Source of the DNA: Artemisia argyi
Lineage: Eukaryota > Streptophyta > Magnoliopsida > Asterales > Asteraceae
Direction of reading: 5' to 3'
Length of the DNA: 64,000 nucleotides
NCBI GenBank assembly: GCA_030686995.1
Contig: CM060694.1
Location: forward strand, 89,704,762-89,768,761
Made by a program: the position numbers and the translations under genes. The notes beneath the pieces are model-generated. The model was given only the letters and a program-made list of their open reading frames with translations. It made no database searches and was not told where the DNA came from. Each line of letters opens with the position of its first letter. Within the stretch, counting starts at the first letter, position 1. Below, piece after piece: positions 21,710 to 32,736 of this stretch.

Positions 21710-23738
21710 AGCCTACATACTACGAGAGCGTCTATGCTCTGAGCCACCAACTTTGGACGCTGCACTCCCAACTTCCTCAAGCTTCTTCAGCAGACTACAA
21801 TCCTCAAGCGGCACTGTCGCCACGCTGACAGGAATCCCATTGTGGCATGAGCTTCTAAAGATGCCTTCAAAGAAATCTCTTTCTCAAGAGCAAAGGGGTT
21901 CAAGATATCGCGTGGACGCGCAAACACAGGCACCGGTAGCTGCGACTCATCGGGCTTCAAAAAGTAGTCAGGCTGAGTCTCCGCTTCCCCCACTGCGTGC
22001 CTCGCCAGGGTTAACCTCTCCATAATCACACTTATGGGGTAATCCTGGTCGCGCTCTAGTTGAGCGATGCGCGGGAATTCAAACAACTTCATTTTCTCCA
22101 TGGCAGCAACAAGTTCCGCATATGCATCACCATTATAGCTGGGCACTTCTGCGAGGGGCACCGTCAACTTCTTGCCCTTGTGCAGCTCCTCCATAGCCTC
22201 AGCCTTGCCACGCGCCAAGGCGCACTGCACAACATTCCCAAAAGCCTCCACGACTTCTTGGGACTCTAATGTGCTCATAGCAGCCAGGAGGAGACCATGA
22301 CTGATTAGCCACCTGCGAATACAACATCCCCATTAGACAATAATTATATGCTGCAAGTATGACACATTCGAAAAAGAAAAAGAAACCAAAAGGAATTAAG
22401 TACCTGCGCACAGCAACAGAAGATGCCAAGTGCGGGTACAACTCCTCATCGTATTCGATGCTAAGCTTGCGCAGCTTACCCTCTTGCTTCTCCAAGGCAC
22501 TCTCTACAGCCTTACGGAACTCATCCACTTGAGCGAAGTAAGATATTATATCAAGGATACAAAAAAAATAAATAAATAAAAAAAGGAGGAACAAGACATT
22601 GTTACTTACTTAGGAGAGGAGGTCTCCGCAGTAACGGATGGCGACGCATCCTCATCTGTGGACACATCAACAGTAATGATGTGGCGTCTTCGCTTAGATG
22701 TGCCCACGCCACCATCGCCAGACACCTTCTTGCGCTTCACTCCCTGAATCACCTCTTCAGGATCACTGTCAGCCTTAAATATCCCCATACCCTCAGAGGA
22801 CTCAGTGCGCGAAGGCTCTAGGGATTGCACCTCCTCGGTTGGAACACTGCGCACAGGGGTCACCTCCAGTAGGGGTTGGGCGACGTTAGCCGGCTCCTCT
22901 TACGCATACTCCATGGTGCGCCCTGCTGTGGCTTCCAGAATCAGTGTCTCACCCTCCCTCAAAGGACGCACCCCTACAGTTACTTGTGTAGGCTTAGACA
23001 GCTTCACCACGCTAAACAAGTCCATCTCTGCGCAACACATGACAAACAACAAAGAAAATTGGAGTTACTTATAGCTAAAATATAAAAGAATGCTTACACT
23101 ACATATGCGAATGAAAGGAAGGACAAGCACCCACCCCGGTTCTCCTCATCCAGAAACGTTGGCACCTCGTCAGCGCCATGAAAGTAGTTGCGATTAATCC
23201 CCATATACACCAAAAACTCCTCGGGGTAGGAGTTGATGGGGATGCGGTTAATATTGATGGTCTCCGCATCATCTACATTGTACGTCCCGGGGTCTGGGCG
23301 CTCATCCTTTGGAAGCGTCCCCTGAGTATAGAACTCAAAGAGCCATGGGAACACTTTATTATCCACCCAAAAAAATCACTCCCTCCAATTCCTAAGGGCG
23401 TCTAGCTTCTCAGTATAACATTGAAGGTGCCCTGTGCTTCGAAAAAGACACCCACCTGTTTGACCACATTGTATGGTAAAACGCGCGGAAGAGATTGATG
23501 GTTGGGTTAATGGCGAGTAAACGATAGCTTACTTTGAAATTGGTTATCTTCGTTGCACCTATACAGTGCAGCTGGGATATGTGCAGATGGTGAAAATTGA
23601 GTACATCGTACAAGAATAGAGAGATGGGCAAGCGCTGATTCGCAAATTTGAAAAAGCGTGTGTATACCCCTACCTTTCCCTCAAGGAAATCAGCAATAGA
23701 TGCGGTTGCCACCGGTACTACCGGATGCAACACGAGGG

Positions 23739-25144
23739 TGATGAGGCGAGAAATGAACTGTTTTTAGGGGGTCATTTAAGCCCTAAATTGAATTTATTTG
23801 ATGAAATATTGCCCTAAATCGTTCCTTTTGTGATTTTAGGTACTTTGGGAGTGAATTCTGGAAAAGGAAGCATTTTGGATGTTTTTGGAGCATAAAAGTG
23901 AAGAAAACGGCAAAGACTTAATTTTCCATGCTGAGAACAGTACCTGACAGAGTCAAGAAGGAAATTATGACGGCGTCAGGGGTAAAATCCATGACGACCC
24001 AGAGAAAACCTGAAGGCGTCAAGAGTTAATATGATGACGGCCTGCAAAAGGAGTACATGTGACGACGTCAAACCCATATCTAGGCAGTCCGAGAATTTAT
24101 TTGGCGGCAAGATGACGGCGTCAGACATTTGCTCTTGACGCCGTCACCTCACAAAATCTATATATACTTTTCTATTTTTCATTCATTAAGGGGGAACTTG
24201 TGTGGAGAATACTAGGGTCGAACCTAATAAATCCTAGGTCGTTTGTAACAGTATTTTCAAGGGTTTTCACCCCTTGATACCTTTCATGTTCAATTAAGAT
24301 AAGTCCTCTTTCAATTCATTCAATATGTCTATGTGTTGTTTGAATATATCTTATGCTTGTCTTGATTTCAACATGCTAGGCTAGATCTATCATGTGTTTG
24401 CTTAGATGTAATGAAACCTAGATGTTGATTATAGGTTGATTGCTTGTTTATAGTTGTATTGGATGAATGATTTCAATGTTAGGCTTAAGAAAACTGGCAG
24501 ATCTCCATTGTGTAACATGCTTGAATGTCTTAAGAAACATGAACCGATGTGTACTAGGTTTTTATGATTGTATTTAATCCATGAGCGAATTCTAGTGATC
24601 CCATGCTAGGAGCTTCTTAGCCAGCTCGACATAGGAGTGAAGTAGGAGCTTATAGGATTGGGGAATTAAGTACGCCACCCCATGAATGGTATTAAGGAAT
24701 ACAATCCGTCATCCACGCAACTGTAACAAGTAATTAACCTGTAAAAGATATCTAGGGAGTAGTGAAATCTAAGTAAACACAATTCTCCCATATATTGCTC
24801 ACACCTCTAGTTAATTTAGTTTATTTTCAATTTTAGTATTTTATTTTGATTGCATCTTAGTAATTGGGTTAGTTGACTAGCAACTAATTCCGCCTACTCC
24901 TTCAAACCCGAGATTTTACTTGCTTTTTATAAAAACCTTAGAAAATACAAAAAGAGTCATCCCTCATCTCTAGACCTAGTCTTTAGGTTTTCTAATCCTA
25001 GCGACACTATTCCTAGCTGAACGATCAATCCCCCGGTACTTGTCACTATACTATACTACAATGATCAGGTACACTGCCTGGTGGGGGTTGTAAGCTTCTC
25101 GAGATCCCTCGAGAGGTAAAGCCTGGTGCAATCCCTACGCATCA
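23739..25144 (+). repeat. 5' LTR of the nested element
   Basis: U3 contains TGACGNCGTCA palindromes at 23968, 24060, 24113 and 24136, then a TATA box (CTATATATAC, about 24159). Confidence 0.95.
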
Positions 25145-25150
25145 AGTTTT

Positions 25151-25168
25151 TGGCGCCGCTGCCGGGGA
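25151..25168 (+). other. Primer-binding site (Athila type) of the nested element
   Basis: TGGCGCCGCTGCCGGGGA, six bases after the LTR; identical to the site at 59324. Confidence 0.9.
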
Positions 25169-25305
25169 ATAGTTATTGTCTAGGTTAGGATCTCTTTTTA
25201 TTAGGTCTACTTGCTAGATTCCTTTCTAGTAAGATTTTATTTTTATTTTTAGGTTCTCTTTAGTCTATCTTATTTCTTTGTTTCCTTTGTTCGTAAACTA
25301 TCTCG

Positions 25306-26149
25306 ATGGATAACAATAACATTGATCGTTTGATTCCTGTTATTCGTGTTTTTCGTCGTAGGATTCTCCAAATGCCCGCCCCAATCCCTTTAGTGGAAAA
25401 TGAGAACCCACCTAACCTATCGCCTAACCACCACTTTGACAATAATTCTGAAATGGAGGAGTCTGACCACGATAATGATCATAGGGCTAATCCTTTTTAC
25501 TATTCAGACTCTGATGAGGATCTAGATGATGGTGATGTGATTAATGAGGATAGGATGGAAGATGAAGTGAACCCTCTTAGGTATGTCGACCCTAGAACAA
25601 GGATTGAGAGTGATAGCTCATTCAATATGCAATTTCCTTGTAAGATTGGATTTAGGAGTTTTAATGCCTACCTTAACTCATCTCTCCCAATGAACATAAT
25701 CTCGCGTAGTGAATATAATAAAATCATGGTAGATGAGTTAGAATACAAAGGAGATAATGTTATTGCTAGGGCAATGTCATTGCATGTGTTTGTAGGAAGC
25801 TTCATTTATCTTGTTGAGTTCATGGTTATGGAGAAGCTGGGAGAATTTATTGATAGTAAGTTTACCCAAGTTGTGTTTGGTTACATTCTCGGATGGGGAT
25901 GAAGATTTTGTCTACCAAATGCCCCGTGCACACCCTAGGTTCAAGGATTTTTCCATGGAGAAGTGTAGTAGGTATCCGCCCATAGAAATGCTAAGTGAGA
26001 ATGATAAGAGAAAAAGGCTTAAATATACTCATGAAAAGAATAAAAGGTACTATCGCGGATGTTTAGAGTTAGGAGATGATTATAAGAAAGATGAGGCGAC
26101 TATTAGATGGCTCACGCTTGGTTATGTGAGCATAAGCGACACACGATAA
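25306..26149 (+). pseudogene. ORF1-like protein of the nested element (frameshifted)
   Basis: 25306-25902 encodes 198 residues: a Pro/Asn-rich N-terminus, an acidic stretch (DSDEDLDDGD), then a protease-like region (FPCKIGFRSFNAYLNSSLP, NIISRSEYNKIM, LGEFIDSKFTQVVFG). The frame changes near 25885 and the homologous protein continues to 26149 (YQMPRAHPRF, YYRGCLELGDDY). It resembles a protein called retrotransposon ORF1 in Asteraceae annotations (from memory). The protease-like part has no clear D-S/T-G active site, so activity is doubtful. It is not a host gene: it lies directly behind the LTR and PBS. Confidence 0.7.
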
Positions 26150-27980
26150 CCCATGACCTTGAGTCTAGCTACAAGACTCGTAAATAAAGAAAAGCGCTTC
26201 TTGGGAGGCAACCCATGTTTTGTGTGATTTTTATTTTGTTTGTTTGTTATTTGCTTCCGTATGCATGCTTTATTTTTATTGTTGGTAGATCATGTTTCAA
26301 AACTAAAATGATGAAAATACTTTATTTTGTTGTTTGGCTTAGTCTTAACTTCATCCAAAGGTATTTCGCAAAAGATAAGTGTAAGGGGAAACCTCAAATA
26401 TGTTTTTAAGAAACAAAAACCGATCATGATTTTCCACAATATTAAGTGAACATGTATATTCGTATTTGTTAGAGTCAAATGCTTGTATCGAGTCATAATG
26501 ATGTTTTGCAGGATTTTCCAGAATTTTTCCGGAAACTTAACATAAGAATTTCTGCAGGTCACTTCTGACGGCGTCACGAGTTTACTCTTGACGGCGTCAC
26601 GTGTAAAATTCTGGAAATTTTACCAGTTTTGTTTTTCTAACGGAGTCTTAAAGTTTTTGTTGAATCTTTAGCTTTATAATCTCTGGGAAATCTGCAAACA
26701 TCATTCCACAAGCATTATATCTTATTTTGTTTTCTAGGATTTGTTAGCATATATAGATTGACGCCGATTTTACGCGAGGTTGCCTTGTTTGTTTTCTCAG
26801 GTTTCACAGGTTATGTATGACAAGAAGATGATTTATATTCTGGAAGGGAAGCTTTGATTGTTTATTTTTTTGGAGGAAGATCTAACCTGACCACCTTATT
26901 ATCCATACCGAGCGAATCAGGGGAGTATTTGATTTCATTCTTTTTACTTATTTCACTTTTACATTCTTTACTTGAACATTGGGGACAATGTTCATCTTAA
27001 GTGTAAGGGGAGGGTAAAATGATGATACCTTACAGATACACTTTCGCTTGAGTTTGTTTGTTTGATGGTAGGTTTGTAATAAAACTATGAGAAATATTTG
27101 TTAGTGTAATTTTAGCGCCAAATTTAAATTTTTTTACAACATTTAGGAGTGAAACTTTAGCCATAGCAAGCGTCTCATGGATAGGAGATTGTATGACTAG
27201 CACAAAATCGTACTATTCAGAAAAATTTTCCACCCAAATATGTGAGGTTCGCCTTTAGATTTGATAGGAAAAGCATTTACTATTAGTGCTTATGAGTGTA
27301 CCGGTAGCATTTAGATTCTAGAACTTGTGTTAGTGATGCATCCCGAGACTGCTAGTGAGACTACATTCGTGTAGTAGGATTTACTACATGATAAGAGGCA
27401 TTAGGATCACCCTTGTGTTAAACCCGTATCATAATTACTTGACCATTTATGTCATATTATTTGGCTAGTTAAGTCAACTAATTTTTCCCACACCTTAGCG
27501 TTGTACTCATTTTTAGTACACGAAACCCCTAGTACACCCCTCCGAGTCTATCTTTTCATTTCTAACTTTAAGCATCTTACTTAAAGGAAGAATTTGTTAC
27601 ACCCCATTTAAATGTACACTCAAATCGCCTTAGCCTTCCGTGTATGCACTCATTTTTAGTGCATTATTGTTACATGTTTAAACCCTTAGTTAATTATCTA
27701 ATTGATTACATGGTTGCTAAGTCGAGTCATATCTTTGTACATATTGTTTTGGGACGATTGGGACTCATGGGTAAAGTACTTATTTTATGAATTAATGGGG
27801 AAAAGCATCATATTATTACCCCCGTATGTGCGTTAATCTTAAAAGTACTTCAAGTGTTTTGATTATCTTAATTCGAGTCATTAGATTAGTTTTTTTTTGT
27901 AAAGTATGTAAAAATTCAAGTGTAAGGGGAATATTCATTCCCTATGATGTATTATTTTGGATGGTATGGTAAGAGTGTAT

Positions 27981-28014
<34 letters not shown>

Positions 28015-28619
28015 GAAAAATCAAGAAAAAGAAAAAAAATAGAAAAAGAAAAAGAAAAGAGAAAAAACATACGGACTACCATCCCTTTTTATTCTATGTT
28101 CATTTTATGATTTTGTTATTTTTCATTTATTAGCTTAAGTCGAGTCTAGTCTTGGCTTAGCAACGCCATATTGTACATGTAATTAACCAAGATTGTTAAC
28201 TCGCCACCATTAAAGACTGCCTATATCCAACAAAACCGTGTATTCCATATCCCTACACCTAACGTTACAACTTTTTGAAATACCTCTTTGATAGTTTATC
28301 CTAGGTGCTTACGCCATGTGGTGGAGGTTTGATCCTTTCCCAAGCCTATGGTAATCTATTTTGCTATGACAGGTAGTGAGAGATGTTTTCCATTTCCATA
28401 TTATGATATATACATTATTACACCCGAGAGATGTGAGTATCTAAACACTATTTGTGAGGTGCTAATGTATGACCTCCGTGCTTGTTTTTGGTCTTTAGTG
28501 GAACGATTATTTGTTGTAATTACTTTTATATTAATGTTAAATGACCCCTAACTTGTATTTTGACTAGAATAAAAAGCGCTTTTGTTTGAGGACAAGCAAA
28601 TCTCAAGTGTAAGGGTATA
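26150..28619. other. Non-coding interior of the nested element
   Basis: No coding domain. Carries two more TGACGGCGTCA palindromes (26566, 26589), copies of the tract AAGTGTAAGGGG at 26377, 26999 and 27918 that match the real polypurine tract beside the 3' LTR (28605), and a 30-base A run (27983-28012) with an A/G-rich continuation to about 28065. Confidence 0.8.
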
Positions 28620-30037
28620 TGATGAGGCGAAAAATGAACCGTTTTTAGGGGGTCATTTAAGCCCGGAATTGAATTTATTTGATCAAATATTGCCCTAAAT
28701 CGTTCCTTTTGTGATTTTAGGTACTTTGGGAGTGAATTCTGGAAAAGGAATCATTTTGGACGTTTTTGGAGCATAAAAGTGAAGAAAACGGCATAGACTT
28801 AATTTTCCATGCTGAGAACAGTACCTGACGGCGTCAAGAAGGAAATTGTGACGGCGTCAGGGGTAAAATCCATGACGACCCAGAGAAAACCTGAAGGCGT
28901 CAAGAGAAGGGCGTCAAGAGTTAATATGATGACGGCCTGCAAAAGGAGTACACATGACGGCGTCAAACCCAGATCTAGGCAGTCCGAGAATTTATTTGGC
29001 GGAGAGATGACAGCGTCAGACATTTGCTCTTGACGCCGTCACCTTACAAAATCTATATATACTTTTCTATTTTTCATTCATTAAGGGGGAACTTGTGTGG
29101 AGAATACTAGGGTCGAACCTAATAAATCCTAGGTCGTTTGTAATAGTATTTTCAAGGGTTTTCACCCCTTGAAACCTTTCATGTTCAATTAAGATAAGTC
29201 CTCTTTCAATTCATTCAATGTCTATGTGTTGTTTGAATATATCTTATGCTTGTCTTGATTTCGACATACTAGGCTAGATCTATCATGTGTTTGCTTAGAT
29301 GTAATGAAACCTAGATGTTGATTATAAGTTGATTGCTTGTTTATAGTTGTATTGGATGAATGATTTCAATGTTAGGCTTAAGAAAACTGGCAGATCTCCA
29401 TTGTGTAACATGCTTGAACGTCTTAAGAAACATGAACCGATGTGTACTAGGTTTTTATGATTGTATTTAATGCATGAGCGAATTCTAGTGATCCCATGTT
29501 AGGAGCTTCTTAGCCGGCTCGACATAGGAGTGAAGTAGGAGCTTATAGGATTGGGGAAGTAAGTACGCCACCCCATGAATGGTATTAAGGAATACAATCC
29601 GTCATCCACGCAACTGTAACAAGTAATTAACCTGTAAAAGATATCTAGGGAGTAGTGAAATCTAAGTAAACACAATTCTCCCATATATTGCTCACACCTC
29701 TAGTTAATTTAGTTTATTTTCAATTTTAGTATTTTATTTTGATTGCATCTTAGTAATTGGGTTAGTTGACTAGCAACTAATTCCGCCCACTCCTTCAAAC
29801 CCGAGATTTTACTTGCTTTTTATAAAAACCTAAGAAAATACAAAAAGAATCATCCCTCATCTCTAGACCTAGTCTTTAGGTTTTCTAATCCTAGCGACAC
29901 TATTCCTAGCTGAAAGATCAATCCCCCGGTACTTGTCACTATACTATACTACAACGATCAGGTACACTGCCTGGTGGGGGTTGTAAGCTTCTCGAGATCC
30001 CTCGAGAGGTAAAGCCTGGTGCAATCCCTACGTATCA
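28620..30037 (+). repeat. 3' LTR of the nested element
   Basis: Pairs with 23739-25144. TGACGNCGTCA copies at 28826, 28849, 28955, 29008 and 29031; TATA at about 29052. A 14-bp unit (AAGGGCGTCAAGAG) is duplicated here but single in the 5' LTR. Confidence 0.95.
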
Positions 30038-30121
30038 GAGGGGAATATAATAATCTGAGGTGAACTGACGTAGTTCATCCTCAGTTATCTCGGATGCGAA
30101 ATCAGATAATTGAAGAACCAT

Positions 30122-30516
30122 TTTTAACAAAAATGTGATAGTTTTAGAGGCGCACGCGCTGTTACCTTAACGAAGAATAGATTTCTTGATTCGTATTTGA
30201 CGATTTTAACAATGGTGGAAATGGCGATTTAACTGTGATAATCACAGTGAAAAGGGGAACACCCTTTATATAGGGTTACCCATGGCGTTGGATGCTTGCC
30301 ATGTGGATCCCACTAATTTTGATCGTGTGGCTGAGAGATCAACAGGTACATCACTTTTTCACGATTTCCAAGGGATACGTGGGACTTATTTAGACTAGAT
30401 ACACCGTATCTTTATTTTTGGCGGGAAATACTTGAAGCTTCCCCGCCACGCTTTCCGCTATCGTTGTTAGTCTAGCATACGCGGCTACACCCAGCGCATA
30501 CTAGACTGGGGGTATA
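30122..30516 (-). promoter_or_regulatory. Putative antisense-gene promoter of element B and PPT hairpin
   Basis: Minus-strand TATATAAAG at 30264-30272, about 145 nt before the ATG at 30121, as in element A. AGTCTAG ... CTAGACT hairpin arms at 30469-30475 and 30501-30507 sit directly before the polypurine tract and LTR. Confidence 0.6.
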
Positions 30517-31006
30517 TGATGACGTATAGTCCGCACTCGGGTCACGAACCCGACCAATAGACATTACTAATGCCCAAGCCCATCATGCGTGGGCTATCAT
30601 AATAATGATTTGAGACATTATACTAACAGTTTGGGCTCACGAAAGCCCAAACCTAAATACATTATTTATGGTCTTGATAATGATCTTCTATTTATGGGAT
30701 AAAGATCAATATACCGGATAAGGCGAGATACGCCGAAGAGTAAGGAGCACGAAACCTACAAGGATTTCGTGCCTATATAAAGAATAACACGGCTCTCATT
30801 GAGGTATCATCTCATAACCCTAACTCTTCACTATAACCCTAAAAACCGATTACTTACTCTCACGCCGGAGGATAATCGTGGGAGACAATCCCACGATAAG
30901 CCTAACAGTGTTGTTTACTTTCTTAGTGCGCAGGTCTCGAGCATTAAGATCCAATTGATACGAGAACAGGAACCCAAACAAGGTACGCCCAACTTTTGTA
31001 TCAACT
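30517..31006 (+). repeat. Element B 3' LTR
   Basis: 490 bp, pairs with 14727-15216; ends TATCAACT instead of TATCAACA. Followed by TSD TTGAA. Confidence 0.95.
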
Positions 31007-32125
31007 TTGAAAATCAGAGGTCATGTTGATATTTAATGTGAGTAGAGAAATAAAATAAATTATGCATTGTAGGTCCTTTATTTGATAAAAAAATGTATTT
31101 TTATTTCCAACAAAACTAACATGGTCTCTCATGTTCAAATAGAACATAATCCCAAATTACATTTGGAGAGTTTTGTTGAGACTGAAAAAACGTCTAAAAA
31201 ATAAAACATATAATACTGAGGGCATGCTTGGTAGGGATTATGAGAGTGAGGATGGGAAAGATAATGAAAAAAAATGATTGGTAAAGTATAATGCAATGAT
31301 CAATTGCCCAATAGTTGGTAATGGGCAATTACCCAATAAATTGGGGAGGGGGGGGGGGGGGGAATATTTTACTTTCCTTTCCCCACCATTATTATTGTCT
31401 TTCACTTTCCCTTTCCTGAGTTTGAACCAAACACACCATGTGTTTTGTTTGAGCTACAAAACTTTATCATTTTAATACTACAGAGTATTGTTTCGTGGCT
31501 TGGAATGTCAACGGGCAAGAAAAACTCATAACATGCGGGTAACCACACCTTGATGGGTGGGTAACCCAGTCATGTTTCACCCACAGGTGCATCGTGGGTA
31601 AAAAATGGACCCACTAGCGGGTGGCGGGCCTCCGTTTGGTGGGATTTTTCTCTTGTCGTAGTATGTTTGGGTCTGCATCAAAAACACCCCGGAGTGAAAA
31701 CTAGTGGCTCGGCCTCCGTTGGTGGGGATTTTTCTCTTGTCTCGGTACTGTGTAATTGACAAATGTTTTTTCATCATTTTTATAGTCCTCACAGTTAAAG
31801 CCTCGGGAGGTATCTAGAAAGTGTAGTTTTGTTTTTTTCTAGATTTGTAATTGAAATATTTGACATCTCTTTCTTTTTAAAAATTTTTCTACTATTAAAA
31901 AAAGGAAAATTCGAAGGTTTTTTTTACCAAATTTAACACTACAAATCTTAATTCCGTCGAGATCCCGTGACACCGTGAGAGACCTCCTAGTTCTGTTAAT
32001 GCATATTCTTAATCAGGATAAAGAAAAACAAAAATAAAACTAATGCTGATCAAAGACTAGAAATCGGTTTTCATATAATTCGCCTGGAGACCAAACCATA
32101 CCATCCTGTTCATAATGGTCGTGGG
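31007..32125. other. Intergenic DNA with degenerate repeats
   Basis: No gene. A possible old MITE at about 31221-31440 (ends GGCATGCTTGGTAGGG and AACCAAACACACC, imperfect inverted), containing a 15-base G run (31348-31362). Two copies of GGCCTCCGTTTGGTGGG-like sequence followed by ATTTTTCTCTTGTC occur at about 31628 and 31710. Confidence 0.5.
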
Positions 32126-32481
32126 CAAGGTTGAAAAAATCATGAATCGGTAGTCGGGCGGTCGACCCCCCTATAGCTTGTAATCGGTATAGGCGGGATT
32201 AATCGGTTATTAATCAAATTGGCATTAAAAAATATATATCTTTTAATAGATATAAACAACGACAATAACTTATTAAACAATTTTACGGTGAGTTTTGGGT
32301 ATTTTAGGCAAGATTTGAAGGTTTCGGGCAAGTTTGACCAATGTTGATCGTCATTAACCATCGTTGACCATGGTTGACTTATTTATTTGACCGATTTACA
32401 CAAATCAGAAATGTTAATTAGTGGCCTTGTAGCGTGTAGACGGCGATTAATCGGCCTTGTAGGCCTTGTTTTGCAACACTG
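32126..32481. mobile_element. hAT-like MITE
   Basis: Imperfect terminal inverted repeats (CAAGGTTGAAAAAATC at the left, reverse complement of TTTTGCAACACTG at the right) and an imperfect 8-bp target-site duplication (GTCGTGGG 32118-32125; ATCTTGGG 32482-32489). CAGTGTTGCAAAA-type ends are common in plant hAT MITEs. No transposase. Confidence 0.55.
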
Positions 32482-32736
32482 ATCTTGGGCACATCCCTAC
32501 CTGTATTAAGATGTCTGTATATTGTTGTTAGTTGTCTATGTGTATTTTATTGGTAATATGTACAATTTTAGTAAGTGAAACTGTACTAAAACTAGTATTG
32601 CAAATGAATTAAAAGTAATTGAATACAATTGTATGTATGAGTTGAGATTGTATGAAAAGAGATAAATTTTAAAAAGTTTAAAAAGCCAATAGTTAAGTGT
32701 CATGTGAGCAAAAAAGTTAGACAGTATGACCATATG

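Larger units (their letters stand above)
23739..30037 (+). mobile_element. Nested non-autonomous LTR retrotransposon (no polymerase)
   Basis: LTRs 23739-25144 (1406 bp) and 28620-30037 (1418 bp), TG...CA ends (TGATGAGG ... ATCA), flanked by an exact 5-bp target-site duplication GAGGG (23734-23738 and 30038-30042). PBS TGGCGCCGCTGCCGGGGA (25151-25168), the Athila-type tRNA-Asp primer site. The 3.5-kb interior has one short gag/protease-like ORF and no RT, RNase H or integrase, so it needs enzymes from another element. About 35 LTR differences by hand count, plus a 14-bp and a 2-bp indel. It sits inside element B's antisense exon 1. Confidence 0.95.
21710..30121 (-). pseudogene. Element B antisense gene, split by the nested element
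   Basis: Homologue of 4052-6605. Exon 1 begins at ATG 30121 (MVLQLSDF), runs to 30038, is interrupted by the insertion, resumes at 23738 and ends at 23135 (donor GTGGGT). Exon 2 is 23027-22610 (acceptor GCGCAG, MDLFSVVKL, donor GTAAGT). The preserved part of exon 3 lies at about 22540-22404; most of the coiled coil present in A is missing. Exon 4 begins at 22312 (acceptor TTCGCAG) and continues to about 21710, with a deletion and frame change near 21845. Other lesions: a stop near 23366, a frame change near 23430 and TAA in exon 2 near 22901. Splice sites match A, and the retained fragments preserve the family motifs. Confidence 0.85.
14727..31006 (+). mobile_element. Element B: full-length Tat-lineage Ty3/gypsy element with a nested insertion
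   Basis: Bounded by 490-bp LTRs (14727-15216 and 30517-31006) and by a 5-bp target-site duplication TTGAA (14722-14726 and 31007-31011). The last LTR base is T where A is expected. Without the nested element (23739-30037 plus one TSD copy) it is about 10 kb. Content: PBS, gag-pro, pol on +, antisense gene on minus, hairpin and polypurine tract. Hand count gives about 20 differences between the LTRs (about 4 percent). Every domain has stops, so it is non-functional. Confidence 0.95.

Noticed and set aside
25306..25902. Host protein-coding gene
   Set aside because: It sits about 140 bp after the PBS between two LTRs; it belongs to the retrotransposon.
32704..32736. N-terminal extension of the LINE ORF
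   Set aside because: It lies upstream of the 13-bp target duplication and so is flanking DNA read by chance.
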